From positions 62,001 through 126,000 of the forward strand of contig NZ_SOCE01000003.1 of assembly GCF_004365175.1 (NCBI RefSeq): DNA of 64,000 bases. Reading direction: 5' to 3'. The DNA comes from Kribbella voronezhensis. GTDB lineage: Bacteria; Actinomycetota; Actinomycetes; Propionibacteriales; Kribbellaceae. A model generated the notes under the pieces. It did no database searches. It had not been told where the DNA came from and was given only the letters and a program-made list of their open reading frames with translations. Position 1 is the stretch's first letter. Each line of letters begins with the position of its first letter. The position numbers and the translations under genes were made by a program. Below, piece after piece: positions 24,302 through 33,677 of the stretch.

Positions 24302-25183
24302 GTGGCGCACACTGGGGGAGTGGACCTGCTCGACGAAGTTCGGACGCTGATCATCCGGCATGCGGCCGGGCAGCGTGGGCACAGCCGGCAGGTGATCGAC
24401 GGGGTCCAGGTCAGCAAGCTCGACGAACCGACCGAGCCGACCGCCGGAGTGGCCGAGCCCTCCGTCGCAATCGTTGCCTCAGGCATCAAGCGGACGGTGC
24501 TCAACGGTGTGGCCTACGAATACCGCGCGGGTCAGTTCCTCGTCGCCTCGCTGGATCTGCCGGTGATCGGCCAGGCGCTGAAGGCGAGCCGGGAGGAGCC
24601 GTTCGCCGTGGTCAGCATCCGGCTCGACCCGGTGGAGATCGCACCGCTGCTGCTCGAGGCGCCGGCCCGCCCACCGCAGTACGGCGGTCTGGTGGTCAGC
24701 GACGCGACGACGGACTTGCTCGATCCTGTCGTGCGGCTCCTGCGGATCGCCGACCGGCCGGACGACGTACGGGTCCTGGCGGCGGGGATCCGGCGGGAGG
24801 CCCTGTGGCGCCTGCTGACCGGCGAACAGGGCGCGCTGGTCCGGCAGATCGGTCTCGCCGACGGCATGCTGGCCCACATCTCGACGGCGATCCGCTGGAT
24901 CCGCCGTCACCACAACGAACCCCTCCTGGTCGCCGACCTGGCCGAGCTGGCAGGCATGAGCCCGTCGACCTTCCACCGCCACTTCCGCGCCGCGACCTCG
25001 ATGACCCCCATCCAGTTCCAGAAGGAGATCCGCCTCCAGGAAGCCCGCGTGCTGTTGCGCACGCAGGCGCTCACAGCAGCCGAGGTCGCCTACCAGATCG
25101 GCTACACCAGCCCCGCCCACTTCACCCGCGCCTACCGAAAAGCCTTCAGCAAAACCCCCAGCGAGGACCGCACCCCCGGCTGA
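24302..25183 (+). CDS. AraC family transcriptional regulator
   Basis: A 293-residue regulator. An N-terminal AraC_N cupin-like domain (about residues 25-180) is followed by two helix-turn-helix units: PLLVADLAELAGMSPSTFHR and LTAAEVAYQIGYTSPAHFTR. This subgroup often controls a neighbouring aldo/keto reductase or dehydrogenase, and here such a gene is divergent. The start is uncertain: GTG 24302 has no clear ribosome site, and GTG 24320 sits directly after GGGGGA, which is too close. The effector is unknown. Confidence 0.88.
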   Translation: MAHTGGVDLLDEVRTLIIRHAAGQRGHSRQVIDGVQVSKLDEPTEPTAGVAEPSVAIVASGIKRTVLNGVAYEYRAGQFLVASLDLPVIGQALKASREEPFAVVSIRLDPVEIAPLLLEAPARPPQYGGLVVSDATTDLLDPVVRLLRIADRPDDVRVLAAGIRREALWRLLTGEQGALVRQIGLADGMLAHISTAIRWIRRHHNEPLLVADLAELAGMSPSTFHRHFRAATSMTPIQFQKEIRLQEARVLLRTQALTAAEVAYQIGYTSPAHFTRAYRKAFSKTPSEDRTPG

Positions 25184-25265
25184 ATTCACGCTAGGTGCGC
25201 GTAGCGCCCCAGCGGCCGCTACCCGCACCCAGAAACCCACAGCAACCACCGTCGGGGGGTCCCGG

Positions 25266-25311
25266 GGGGCGAAGCCCCTCCGGGGCGGGGTGTGGGGGCC
25301 GCGCCCCCACA
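25266..25311. terminator. Paired GC-rich hairpins between araC and tRNA-Arg
   Basis: GGGGC-GAA-GCCCC (25266-25278) and TGTGGGGGC-CGC-GCCCCCACA (25291-25311, nine pairs with a three-base loop) lie in a very G-rich stretch. They are downstream of both the AraC gene and the minus-strand tRNA, so they may terminate either. Confidence 0.5.
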
Positions 25312-25372
25312 AAACACATTGGGCGATCCCCACTCGCGCTCTCCCGCGAGTACAGACCGCCCAGATCGACCG

Positions 25373-25444
25373 CGCCCCCGGCAGGATTCGAACCTGCGCA
25401 CCCGCCTCCGGAGGGCGGTGCTCTATCCCCTGAGCTACGGGGGC
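25373..25444 (-). tRNA. tRNA-Arg (anticodon CCG)
   Basis: Read on the minus strand it folds as a full cloverleaf: acceptor GCCCCCG/CGGGGGC with discriminator G, D arm GCTC/GAGC, anticodon stem CCGCC/GGCGG with loop CTCCGGA (anticodon CCG, reading CGG) and T arm GCAGG-TTCGAAT-CCTGC. Total length is 72 bases and no CCA is encoded. It lies 1.5 kb from argS, which charges it. Confidence 0.95.
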
Positions 25445-25597
25445 TCAGGAACGAGCAGAACATTAGCAGGGAAATCCATCAGGTCCCGCATTGGGGAGGA
25501 CCCTGAACCGGCCCTGGGTCTTCTGCGCGTCGGGATCTGTGGGTGGTGAGTCGGCGTCATAGTGGTTGTAACCCCACAGCTGAAAGGAAAACTCATC

Positions 25598-25783
25598 ATG
25601 GCTAGCGCACTGGTTCGTCCGAAGAACGACCGCTGGATCGGCGGTGTCTGTTCCGGCCTGGCGCGTCGCTTCGGCACGACGCCGAACGTGATGCGCCTGA
25701 TCTTCGTGGTCAGCTGCCTGCTGCCCGGCCCGCAGTTCCTGATCTACATCGTGCTCTGGGCCCTGATGCCGTCCGAGGACTGA
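25598..25783 (+). CDS. PspC domain protein
   Basis: A 61-residue small membrane protein. The PspC fold is visible as RPKNDRWIGGVCSGLARRFG followed by the helix VMRLIFVVSCLLPGPQFLIYIVLWAL. In enterobacteria PspC is part of the envelope-stress system; short stand-alone PspC proteins in actinobacteria have no assigned function. The ATG has GAAAGGA nine bases upstream, which excludes the 12-residue longer reading. It sits alone between a tRNA and a lipoprotein gene. Confidence 0.9.
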   Translation: MASALVRPKNDRWIGGVCSGLARRFGTTPNVMRLIFVVSCLLPGPQFLIYIVLWALMPSED

Positions 25784-25831
25784 GGTACCCGGTAGGCGCT
25801 CGCCGCGAGAGGGCGTGAAAACCTGCTCCGC

Positions 25832-26359
25832 ATGAGAGTCCGGGTGCCGGCGCTGGTTGCCGTACTGTGCCTGCTGCCGGTGGTCGGCGGTTGTCAGGTC
25901 GGTCCGGCGGCGCCCGGGCCTGCCGAGTTCCGGGCCGGGCCGCCGCCGTGGGACGCGCCGCGCGACGCGGTCTCGTACATCGACAAGGCCGGCTTCGAGC
26001 GGCTGCCGCTCGACTTCAGCGGCCCGGCGCCGTACACGCTCAAGATCGCCGTCACCGTCGGCGGCAGGTCCGTGCAGGTCCCGCCGGGGATCGGCGTCGA
26101 CCGGCGTCGCGCCGAGCAGGCTGCTGTTCACACGCACTCTTCCGACGGCATCGTGTACGTCGAGGCGAAGACGACTGCCGAGCGGCCGACCCTGAAGCAG
26201 TTCTTCGAACTGTGGGGAGTCCGGTACGACGGCAAGTGCCTCGGCGACGCGTGTGGGGGAGTCACGGTCCTGGTGAACTCCCAGCCGGCCGCCTGGGACA
26301 CCCCGTTGCAGCGCGACGCGAAGATCCAGGTGACGGCGAAAGATGGCCCGCGGCCGTAA
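25832..26359 (+). CDS. Putative lipoprotein of unknown function
   Basis: A 175-residue protein with a lipoprotein signal peptide: positively charged MRVRVPA, a hydrophobic core, then the lipobox VGGC with cysteine at about residue 21. The mature part contains LKIAVTVGGRSVQVPPGIGV and HTHSSDGIVYVEA, the latter a segment also seen in the C-terminal domains of some actinobacterial secreted thiol-disulfide proteins, plus a cysteine pair in GKCLGDAC. It is expected to be anchored on the outer face of the membrane. The role is unknown. Confidence 0.8.
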   Translation: MRVRVPALVAVLCLLPVVGGCQVGPAAPGPAEFRAGPPPWDAPRDAVSYIDKAGFERLPLDFSGPAPYTLKIAVTVGGRSVQVPPGIGVDRRRAEQAAVHTHSSDGIVYVEAKTTAERPTLKQFFELWGVRYDGKCLGDACGGVTVLVNSQPAAWDTPLQRDAKIQVTAKDGPRP

Positions 26360-26449
26360 CGCGGCAGCCCGTAGTACGGATTGTGTTGGCAGGGCAGTTC
26401 GCCGTACGTCGTGCGCTCGGCTGCCGCCGAACTCACGGAGGTCTGACCC

Positions 26450-26881
26450 ATGATCCGCACGGTCGCAGCCATCGCCGCAGCCGTCACCTTGCTGACAGCT
26501 TGTTCCGGCAAGGACGACACCAGTACCCCGCCACCGGCCGGCGCGCCGACGGTGTCTACGCCAAGTGCCAAGCCCGCCGCCAAGCCGGTCGCGCGGAAGG
26601 CGGCCGACGGCAACAACCTGAAGGCGTGCGCGGACGGGACCTGCGAGGTCTACGTGAAGACCGGCACCCGGATCCCCGTCAAGACGAAACTCTTCGGCTC
26701 CGCCACCCTGATCGTCTCCCGGGTCAGCTCCGGCGGCGTCGACTACGGCGGCAGAAGCGCCTGCTGCAGCGTCAGTGCCACCAACCAGCAACCCGGCAAG
26801 ACCGTCCGCCTCAACAAGCTCAAGATCACCACCGTCACCATCACCAGCCCCACAGCCATCCTCCGCCTCCACCCCGCCTGA
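26450..26881 (+). CDS. Small putative lipoprotein of unknown function
   Basis: A 143-residue protein with signal sequence MIRTVAAIAAAVTLLTAC, where LTAC is the lipobox, then a Pro/Ala/Lys-rich linker of about 35 residues and a compact C-terminal domain. That domain starts at LKACADGTCEVYVKTGTRIP and contains a second cysteine pair in RSACCSV. CGGAGG precedes the ATG. Same-strand placement 90 bases after another lipoprotein suggests a functional or transcriptional link, but no family function is recognised. Confidence 0.8.
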   Translation: MIRTVAAIAAAVTLLTACSGKDDTSTPPPAGAPTVSTPSAKPAAKPVARKAADGNNLKACADGTCEVYVKTGTRIPVKTKLFGSATLIVSRVSSGGVDYGGRSACCSVSATNQQPGKTVRLNKLKITTVTITSPTAILRLHPA

Positions 26882-26959
26882 ACCGCCCGGGGCGGGGCTG
26901 CGGGGGAGTCGTTGTACCGGGCTGTGGATGGTGGGTCAAGGGTTTGGGGGGTTGGCCAT

Positions 26960-26965
26960 TAGGCT
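26960..26965 (+). promoter_or_regulatory. Candidate -10 box of the argS-thrB operon
   Basis: TAGGCT followed by six bases and the argS GTG implies a leaderless transcript. The same string TAGGCTGAGGCG precedes the tetR gene at 14379. Confidence 0.45.
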
Positions 26966-26971
26966 GAGGCG

Positions 26972-28633
26972 GTGACTCCGGAACAGCTCGCTGAGAAGAT
27001 CCTGCAGGCCCTGACCGCGCTCGTCGACGACGGCACCATCACCGTTGACGGCGGGCTGCCGGGTGAGCTGAAGGTGGAGCGACCCAAGAACCCCGAGCAC
27101 GGGGACTACGCGACCAACGTCGCCATGCAGCTCGGGAAGCGGTCGAGCCTCGGCAACCCGCGCAAGCTCGCCGAGTTGCTCGCCGCCAGGTTGCGGGACG
27201 ACGAGGCGATCACGGCCGTCGAGATCGCCGGGCCGGGATTCATCAATCTCCGGGTCGCCGCCGATGCCCAGGGCAAGATCGCCGCCCAGATCGTCGCGGC
27301 CGGACCGGCGTACGGCGGTAGTGACTCGCTCAAGGGTCAGCCGATCAACCTGGAGTTCATCTCCGCCAACCCGACCGGCCCGCTGCATCTGGGCCATACC
27401 CGGTGGGCCGCCGTCGGTGACGCGCTGGCCCGGGTGCTGACCGCGGCCGGCGCGAAGGTGACCCGGGAGTTCTACGTGAACGACCGCGGCGCGCAGATGG
27501 ACAAGTTCGGCGCCTCGCTGAAGGCGGCCGCGCACGGTGAGCCGATCCCGGAGGACGGCTACCACGGGGAGTACATCAACGACCTGGCGAAGCAGATCGT
27601 CGAGGAGGTCCCCTCGATCATGATGCTGCCGGACGCCGAGCAGAGCGTCGCGTTCCGCGAGGCGGGGTACGAGCGGCAGCTCAAGGAGCAGCAGAGCCAG
27701 CTCGAGCACTTCCGGACCAAGTTCGACGTGTGGATGTCCGAGCGCAGCCTGCACGAGCAGGACGGTGTCGGCCACGCGATCGAGAAGCTCCGTGAGCAAG
27801 GTCACCTGTACGAGGCGGACGACGCGCTCTGGATGCGCACGACCGACTTCACCGACGACAAGGACCGGGTGCTGATCCGGACCAACGGCGAGCCGACGTA
27901 CTTCGCCTCCGACGCGGCGTACTACGTGAACAAGCGCGAGCGCGGCTTCGAGGTCTGCATCTACCTGCTCGGCGCCGATCACCACGGCTACGTCAACCGG
28001 CTCAAGGCGATCGCGGCCTGCGCCGGCGACGACCCCGAGCACAACATCGAGATCCTGATCGGCCAGCTGGTGAAGATCCTCAAGGGCGGCGAGGAGATGA
28101 AGCTGTCCAAGCGGGCCGGTACCATCGTCACGCTGGCCGAGCTGGTCGAAGAGGGCGGCGTCGACCCCCTGCGGTACACGTTGTGTCGCTACCCGGTCGA
28201 CTCCCCACTGACCCTGGACATCGAGGAGATGACCAGGCAGGTCAGCGAGAACCCGGTGTACTACGTGCAGTACGCGCACGCCCGGCTTGCCTCGATCCTG
28301 CGCAACGCGGACGACCTCGGCATCAAGCTGGACGAGTTCGAGCCCGGTCTGCTCAGCCACGAGCGCGAAGGCGACCTGCTGCGCGCGCTGGCCGAGTTCC
28401 CGCGCGTCGTCGCCACCGCCGCCGAGCTGCGCGAGCCGCACCGCATCGCGCGGTACCTCGAGGACACCGCCTCGGCGTTCCACAAGTTCTACGACAGCTG
28501 CCGCGTGCTGCCGCGCGGCGACGAGGAGGTCGAGCCGGTGCATCAGGCCCGGCTCACCCTGGTCGCCGCCACCCGGACCGTCCTCGCCAACGGGCTCGAC
28601 CTGCTCGGCGTCTCCGCTCCGGAGCGGATGTGA
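26972..28633 (+). CDS. argS: Arginyl-tRNA synthetase
   Basis: A 553-residue class I aminoacyl-tRNA synthetase. The N-terminal tRNA-binding domain occupies about residues 1-90, the HIGH-type motif is PTGPLHLGHTRWA (about 133-145), the KMSKS equivalent is EMKLSKRAGT (about 376) and the C-terminal anticodon-binding DALR domain starts near VYYVQYAHARLAS. It starts at a GTG with a -10-like box just upstream. It is the first gene of argS-lysA-hom-thrC-thrB, the order known from M. tuberculosis Rv1292-Rv1296. Confidence 0.97.
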   Translation: MTPEQLAEKILQALTALVDDGTITVDGGLPGELKVERPKNPEHGDYATNVAMQLGKRSSLGNPRKLAELLAARLRDDEAITAVEIAGPGFINLRVAADAQGKIAAQIVAAGPAYGGSDSLKGQPINLEFISANPTGPLHLGHTRWAAVGDALARVLTAAGAKVTREFYVNDRGAQMDKFGASLKAAAHGEPIPEDGYHGEYINDLAKQIVEEVPSIMMLPDAEQSVAFREAGYERQLKEQQSQLEHFRTKFDVWMSERSLHEQDGVGHAIEKLREQGHLYEADDALWMRTTDFTDDKDRVLIRTNGEPTYFASDAAYYVNKRERGFEVCIYLLGADHHGYVNRLKAIAACAGDDPEHNIEILIGQLVKILKGGEEMKLSKRAGTIVTLAELVEEGGVDPLRYTLCRYPVDSPLTLDIEEMTRQVSENPVYYVQYAHARLASILRNADDLGIKLDEFEPGLLSHEREGDLLRALAEFPRVVATAAELREPHRIARYLEDTASAFHKFYDSCRVLPRGDEEVEPVHQARLTLVAATRTVLANGLDLLGVSAPERM

Positions 28634-30036
28634 GGGCGCACGAGGCGGGCACCCTGCACGCCGACATCGGGCACAAGGCACCGCCGTGGCTGCGGGCGCC
28701 GGGCAACGTCAACGACCTGGTCACCCAGCTGTGGTCGACGAACTCCAAGAAGAACGGTGATGGCGCGCTCGAGGTCGGCGGGGTCGACGTCCGCGACCTG
28801 CTCGCTGAGCACGGCAGCCCGGCGTACGTGCTGGACGAGGACGACTTCCGCTCCCGGGCCCGCGCGTTCAAGGAGGGCTTCAAGGACTTCGACGTCTACT
28901 ACGCGGGCAAGGCGTTCCTCTGTACGACGATCGTCCGCTGGGTGATGGAGGAGGGGCTCAACCTCGACATCTGCTCGGGTGGGGAACTCGCCGTCGCGTT
29001 GCGGGCAGGCGCCGACCCGAAGCGGCTCGGGTTCCACGGCAACAACAAGTCGGTCTCCGAGCTGACCCGGGCCCTCGAAGCCGGCGTCGGCCGGATCATC
29101 GTGGACTCCCAGGACGAGATCTCCCGGCTGATCGAGCTGGCCGCCGAGCGCGACCTGGTCGCCCCGGTGATGGTCCGGGTCACCGCCGGCGTCGAGGCGC
29201 ACACCCACGAGTACATCGCGACCGCGCACGAGGACCAGAAGTTCGGCTTCTCGATCACCTCCGGCGCGGCGTACGAAGCCGTTGCCCGGGTCAACGAAGC
29301 ACCGGAGCTGCAACTGCTCGGGCTGCATTCGCACATCGGCTCGCAGATCTTCGACTCGTCCGGGTTCGAGGTGGCCGCCAAGCGCGTGATCGCCTTGCAC
29401 GCAAGGGTTTCCGACGAGCTCGGTGTCGACATGCCGGAGCTCGATCTCGGTGGCGGCTTCGGCATCGCCTACACCACCCAGGACGATCCGGCCGACCCCG
29501 CACAACTGGCCACCGAGATGGGCAAGATCGTCGAGCACGAGTGCCGCGGATTCGGCGTCGAGGTGCCGAAGGTCTCGATCGAGCCGGGCCGCGCGATCGT
29601 CGGGCCGGCCATGTGCACGGTCTACTCGGTCGGCACGGTCAAGGAGGTCGAGCTCGACGCGGGCGCCTCGCGCACCTACGTCTCCGTCGACGGCGGCATG
29701 AGCGACAACATCCGCACCGCCCTGTACGACGCGGACTACTCCTGCACGCTCGCCAATCGGTACTCCGACGCGACGCCGACGCTGGCCCGCGTGGTCGGCA
29801 AGCACTGCGAGTCGGGCGACATCATCGTGAAGGACGAGTTCCTGCCCTCGGACGTGCAGCCCGGGGACCTCGTCGCCGTACCGGGCACCGGGGCGTACTG
29901 CCGGTCCATGGCGAGCAACTACAACCACGTACCGCGGCCGCCGGTGATCGCGGTGAAGGACGGCCGGACCACCGTCGTCATCCGCCGCGAGACCGAGGAC
30001 GACATGCTGGCACTCGACATGGGGGCGGCCCAGTGA
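28630..30036 (+). CDS. lysA: Diaminopimelate decarboxylase
   Basis: A 468-residue PLP enzyme (fold III) that makes lysine from meso-diaminopimelate. The PLP lysine is in YYAGKAFLCT (about residue 96), with HSHIGSQI, EPGRAIVGPA and the second-subunit cysteine segment GTGAYCRSMASNYN downstream. It starts at a GTG overlapping the argS stop by four bases, which implies translational coupling. The N-terminal 30 residues beyond the usual core are typical of actinobacterial LysA. Confidence 0.97.
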   Translation: MRAHEAGTLHADIGHKAPPWLRAPGNVNDLVTQLWSTNSKKNGDGALEVGGVDVRDLLAEHGSPAYVLDEDDFRSRARAFKEGFKDFDVYYAGKAFLCTTIVRWVMEEGLNLDICSGGELAVALRAGADPKRLGFHGNNKSVSELTRALEAGVGRIIVDSQDEISRLIELAAERDLVAPVMVRVTAGVEAHTHEYIATAHEDQKFGFSITSGAAYEAVARVNEAPELQLLGLHSHIGSQIFDSSGFEVAAKRVIALHARVSDELGVDMPELDLGGGFGIAYTTQDDPADPAQLATEMGKIVEHECRGFGVEVPKVSIEPGRAIVGPAMCTVYSVGTVKEVELDAGASRTYVSVDGGMSDNIRTALYDADYSCTLANRYSDATPTLARVVGKHCESGDIIVKDEFLPSDVQPGDLVAVPGTGAYCRSMASNYNHVPRPPVIAVKDGRTTVVIRRETEDDMLALDMGAAQ

Positions 30037-31322
30037 GCAAGGCTTTGAAGGTCGGACTGCTGGGTTGTGGCGTGGTCGGGACCGAGGTGGTCCGGATCCT
30101 CACCGAGCGGGCCGACGACCTCGCCGCCCGGGTCGGGGCGCCGCTGGAGATCGCGGGCATCGCCGTACGCCGGGCCGGCCGCGCCCGCGACATCGCGGTC
30201 GACCCCGAACTCGTCACCACCGACGCCCAGGCACTCGTCTCCCGCGGCGACCTGGATCTCGTCATCGAGGTGATCGGCGGCCTCGAACCGGCCCGCAGCC
30301 TCATCCTGACCGCGCTGGAGAACGGCGCCTCGGTCATCACGGCGAACAAGGCCCTCCTCGCCGAGGACGGCCCGACGCTGTTCGCCGCCGCGGAGAAGTA
30401 CGAGCGGGACCTGTACTTCGAGGCGGCCGTCGCCGGGGCGATCCCGATCCTCCGCCCGCTGCGCGAGTCGCTGGCCGGTGACGACGTGACCCGGGTGATG
30501 GGCATCGTCAACGGCACCACCAACTACATCCTGGACAAGATGGACTCCACCGGCGCCGGCTTCGACGAGGCGCTCGAGGAGGCCCAGGCCCTCGGGTACG
30601 CCGAGGCCGATCCGACCGCGGACATCGAGGGCTTCGACGCGGCCGCGAAAGCGGCGTTGCTGGCGAGTTTGGCCTTCCACACCAGGGTTTCCATCGCCGA
30701 CGTCCACCGCGAGGGCATCACCGAGGTGTCGGCCACCGACATCGCCTCGGCCCGTGAGATGGGCTGTGTGGTGAAGTCGCTGGCGATCTGCGAGCTGGAC
30801 GAGGCGACCGATTCGGTCAGCGCCCGGGTGTATCCGGCGATGATCCCGCTGAACCACCCGCTGGCCTCGGTCCGGGACGCCTACAACGCCGTTTTCGTGG
30901 AATCCAAAGCGGCCGGCGAGCTGATGTTCTATGGTCGTGGTGCCGGCGGCGCCCCGACGGCCAGTGCTGTCCTCGGGGATCTGGTGTCCGCCGCGCGCAA
31001 CCGGCTCAAGGGTGTGCCGGGGGTCGGCGAGTCGTCGTACACCCAGCGGGCCGTCCGGCCGATGGGGGATGCGCTGACTCGCTATCACGTGTCGCTGGAC
31101 GTGGCCGACAAGGCCGGCGTGCTGGCGGCGGTGGCGACTGCGTTCTCCGACCACGGGGTGTCGATCCAGACCGTCCGGCAAGAAGGCCGCGGCGGTGAGG
31201 CACAGCTGGTCGTGGTCACCCACACCGCCACCGACGCCGCACTCTCCGCGACCGTGGAGGCCCTGCGCGACATGGACATCGTGCGAGAAGTCAGCAGTGT
31301 GATGCGGGTCGAAGGGGACTAG
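30033..31322 (+). CDS. hom: Homoserine dehydrogenase
   Basis: A 429-residue NAD(P)H-dependent enzyme converting aspartate semialdehyde to homoserine. The Rossmann motif [12 protein letters not shown] is at residues 9-20, the catalytic core includes [12 protein letters not shown] and [15 protein letters not shown], and a C-terminal ACT domain from about residue 350 ([18 protein letters not shown]) should mediate feedback inhibition by threonine. It starts at a GTG overlapping lysA by four bases. Confidence 0.97.
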   Translation: MSKALKVGLLGCGVVGTEVVRILTERADDLAARVGAPLEIAGIAVRRAGRARDIAVDPELVTTDAQALVSRGDLDLVIEVIGGLEPARSLILTALENGASVITANKALLAEDGPTLFAAAEKYERDLYFEAAVAGAIPILRPLRESLAGDDVTRVMGIVNGTTNYILDKMDSTGAGFDEALEEAQALGYAEADPTADIEGFDAAAKAALLASLAFHTRVSIADVHREGITEVSATDIASAREMGCVVKSLAICELDEATDSVSARVYPAMIPLNHPLASVRDAYNAVFVESKAAGELMFYGRGAGGAPTASAVLGDLVSAARNRLKGVPGVGESSYTQRAVRPMGDALTRYHVSLDVADKAGVLAAVATAFSDHGVSIQTVRQEGRGGEAQLVVVTHTATDAALSATVEALRDMDIVREVSSVMRVEGD

Positions 31323-31324
31323 AC

Positions 31325-32401
31325 ATGAGCAAGCAGCGGCCACACCTGTGGCGAGGCGTGATCGAGGAATACCGCGACCGGCTGCCGGTCTCGGGGGACA
31401 CTCCGGTGGTCACGCTCGGCGAAGGCGGAACGCCGCTGGTGGCCGCGCAATGGCTCAGCGAGCAGACCAACTGCGAGGTCTGGCTCAAGGTCGAGGGCAA
31501 CAACCCGACCGGTTCGTTCAAGGACCGCGGCATGACGGTCGCGATCTCGCTGGCCGCGCAGGCCGGTGACAAGGCCGTGGTCTGCGCCTCCACCGGGAAC
31601 ACGTCCGCCTCGGCCGCCGCGTACGCCGTACGGGCCGGTCTGTTGCCGCTCGTGCTGATCCCGGCCGGGCGGATCGCGAAGGGCAAGCTCGCGCAGGCGA
31701 TCGTGCACGGCGCGCAGTTGGTGACGATCGACGGCGGGTTCGACGACTGTCTGCGGATCGTGCGCGAGCTCGGCAAGCACTACCCGGTCGCCCTGGTGAA
31801 CTCGGTGAACCCGGTCCGCCTGGAAGGCCAGAAGACGGCGGCCTTCGAGGTCTGCGACGCGCTCGGCGACGCGCCGGATCTGCACGTGCTGCCGGTCGGC
31901 AACGCGGGCAACATCGCGGCGTACTGGAAGGGCTACCTCGAATACAAGAAGGACAAGCTGTCCTCGAAAGCCCCGCAGATGTGGGGTTTCCAGGCGGAAG
32001 GTGCCGCGCCGATCGTGCGCGGTGCGATCGTGGCGAACCCGGACACCGAGGCGACCGCGATCCGGGTCGGCAACCCCGCGTCCTGGACGCTGGCCGAGAA
32101 CGCCCGGGACGAGTCGGGCGGCCGGATCGAGGCGGTCTCCGACGCGCAGATCCTTTCCGCACAACGCGATCTTGCTGCTCGCGAAGGGGTTTTCGTCGAG
32201 CCCGCGTCGGCAGCCGGGGTTGCTGGATTGCTCGCGACGAAGGCAGCCGGTCGGCTGGACGGTGGGCAGACCGTGGTGATCACTGTCACAGGGCACGGGT
32301 TGAAGGACATCGACACCGCGCTGGCCCACGCGCTGCCCCACGAGACTCCGGTGACCCCCGCGGAAACCGACGCCGTCGCACGCGTCGCCGGACTGGTATG
32401 A
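31325..32401 (+). CDS. thrC: Threonine synthase
   Basis: A 358-residue PLP enzyme (fold II) forming threonine from O-phosphohomoserine. The PLP lysine is in [12 protein letters not shown] (about residue 66), with the phosphate-binding [13 protein letters not shown] and the later [15 protein letters not shown] segments. The ATG follows the hom stop by two bases. Its stop overlaps thrB by four bases (ATGA). Confidence 0.97.
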   Translation: MSKQRPHLWRGVIEEYRDRLPVSGDTPVVTLGEGGTPLVAAQWLSEQTNCEVWLKVEGNNPTGSFKDRGMTVAISLAAQAGDKAVVCASTGNTSASAAAYAVRAGLLPLVLIPAGRIAKGKLAQAIVHGAQLVTIDGGFDDCLRIVRELGKHYPVALVNSVNPVRLEGQKTAAFEVCDALGDAPDLHVLPVGNAGNIAAYWKGYLEYKKDKLSSKAPQMWGFQAEGAAPIVRGAIVANPDTEATAIRVGNPASWTLAENARDESGGRIEAVSDAQILSAQRDLAAREGVFVEPASAAGVAGLLATKAAGRLDGGQTVVITVTGHGLKDIDTALAHALPHETPVTPAETDAVARVAGLV

Positions 32402-33357
32402 GCTCGGGCACACCTGACGCGGTCCCATCGGCCGACGGAGCGGCGGCTTCGGTGGGCGGGGTTGTGCGGGTTCGAGTGCCTGCGACGAGTGCGAATCTCG
32501 GGCCGGGCTTCGACGCCTTCGGGCTTGCGCTGAGTTTGTACGACGAGTTGACGGTGACGCCGGGTGGGTCCGGCGTGACCGTCGACGTGGTGGGGCCGGG
32601 CGCGGGTGAGGTGGCGTTGGACGAGTCGCATCTGGTGGTGCGCTCGATCCGGGCCGGCCTCGAGTCGCTCGGCGCCGTCGTACCGGGGTTCAGCTTGCGA
32701 TGTGAGAACCGGATTCCGCACGGTCGCGGACTCGGTTCGTCGTCCGCCGCGATCGTCGGCGGTATCGCGGCGGCGTACGGACTGACCGGTACGCCGCTCG
32801 ACCGCGACCGCGTGGTCGAGCTCGCGAACGAGATCGAGGGGCACCCGGACAACGTGGCGGCCGCGGCGCTCGGGGGATTCACGATCGCGTGGACCGAGGG
32901 CGACAAGGGTCGTGCGGTTCGGCTGGAGCCGGCGGGGGGATTGGCGGCGGTGGCCTATGTGCCGGTCACTCGGGTGCTGACGAAAGAGGCACGCGGGTTG
33001 CTGCCGGCCGCAGTACCGCATGCCGATGCTGCTGCGAACGCAGGCCGGGCGGCGTTGCTGGTCGCGGCTTTGACCTCGCGACCGGAGTTGCTGATGACGG
33101 CGACCGAGGATCGGCTGCACCAGGAGTTTCGCGAACCGGCGATGCCGGAAAGCCTGGCTCTCGTGCACAAGCTCCGCGGCAGTGGCCTGCCTGCCGTCGT
33201 GAGTGGCGCGGGCCCGACCGTCCTCGTGCTGGATGTTGCCGGGGGTTTGCCGGCCGCACCGGACGGGTGGGAGCGGTACGAGCTCGGGATCGATCCAGTC
33301 GGCGTACAGGTCTGGTCGGAGCAAACTGAGCGAGGGCCGGCCGGCGGACGGGAATGA
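32398..33357 (+). CDS. thrB: Homoserine kinase
   Basis: A 319-residue GHMP-family kinase that phosphorylates homoserine for ThrC. The ATP-binding motif is [17 protein letters not shown] (about residues 106-122), the N-terminal domain starts [20 protein letters not shown], and the C-terminal [10 protein letters not shown] is also typical. It closes the argS-lysA-hom-thrC-thrB operon, so lysine and threonine branches of the aspartate pathway are transcribed together. Confidence 0.97.
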   Translation: MSSGTPDAVPSADGAAASVGGVVRVRVPATSANLGPGFDAFGLALSLYDELTVTPGGSGVTVDVVGPGAGEVALDESHLVVRSIRAGLESLGAVVPGFSLRCENRIPHGRGLGSSSAAIVGGIAAAYGLTGTPLDRDRVVELANEIEGHPDNVAAAALGGFTIAWTEGDKGRAVRLEPAGGLAAVAYVPVTRVLTKEARGLLPAAVPHADAAANAGRAALLVAALTSRPELLMTATEDRLHQEFREPAMPESLALVHKLRGSGLPAVVSGAGPTVLVLDVAGGLPAAPDGWERYELGIDPVGVQVWSEQTERGPAGGRE

Positions 33358-33677
33358 ACAGTGCCGGACACGCGTTGAACCTCCCGAGTCTCCAGTTGCC
33401 CCCTTGGTGGTGCTAGTCTCGACTCACCCGATCCCCTCCAGGTGATCGGCGAACTCTCGTCGCTTCCGGGCTTAGCTCCCGACACCAGATGTCTGCGGCG
33501 ACCTCCCTGTGAAGGACTTGCGCCGCCTGCGTCGGATAACTCCGGGGGGAACCGGATTCAGCGAGAGCCTCTTATACCCACGTCACCTCCCCGTCGATCG
33601 AGACGGCGTCGGTCGTGGGTGATGATTCCGGGCGATGAACCTGAGGACATCGTCCATCCGTGTGGGAAGGACCTCAC
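33358..33677 (+). promoter_or_regulatory. Long rho upstream/leader region
   Basis: This 320-base gap without a gene precedes rho. A -10-like TAGTCT (33414-33419) lacks a good -35 box. If transcription starts there the leader is about 255 bases. It contains inverted repeats CCGATC/GATCGG (33428-33433, 33444-33449) and GCGGCG/CGCCGC (33495-33500, 33521-33526). Rho is often autoregulated by attenuation in its own leader, so this structure is a candidate, not a demonstrated element. Confidence 0.4.

Noticed and set aside
25373-28633. Functional link between tRNA-Arg(CCG) and nearby argS
   Set aside because: They are on opposite strands 1.5 kb apart with three unrelated genes between; proximity alone is not evidence.
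33489-33512. Seven-codon leader peptide (MSAATSL) before rho
   Set aside because: No ribosome site precedes it, and short frames like this arise easily by chance in a 320-base leader.
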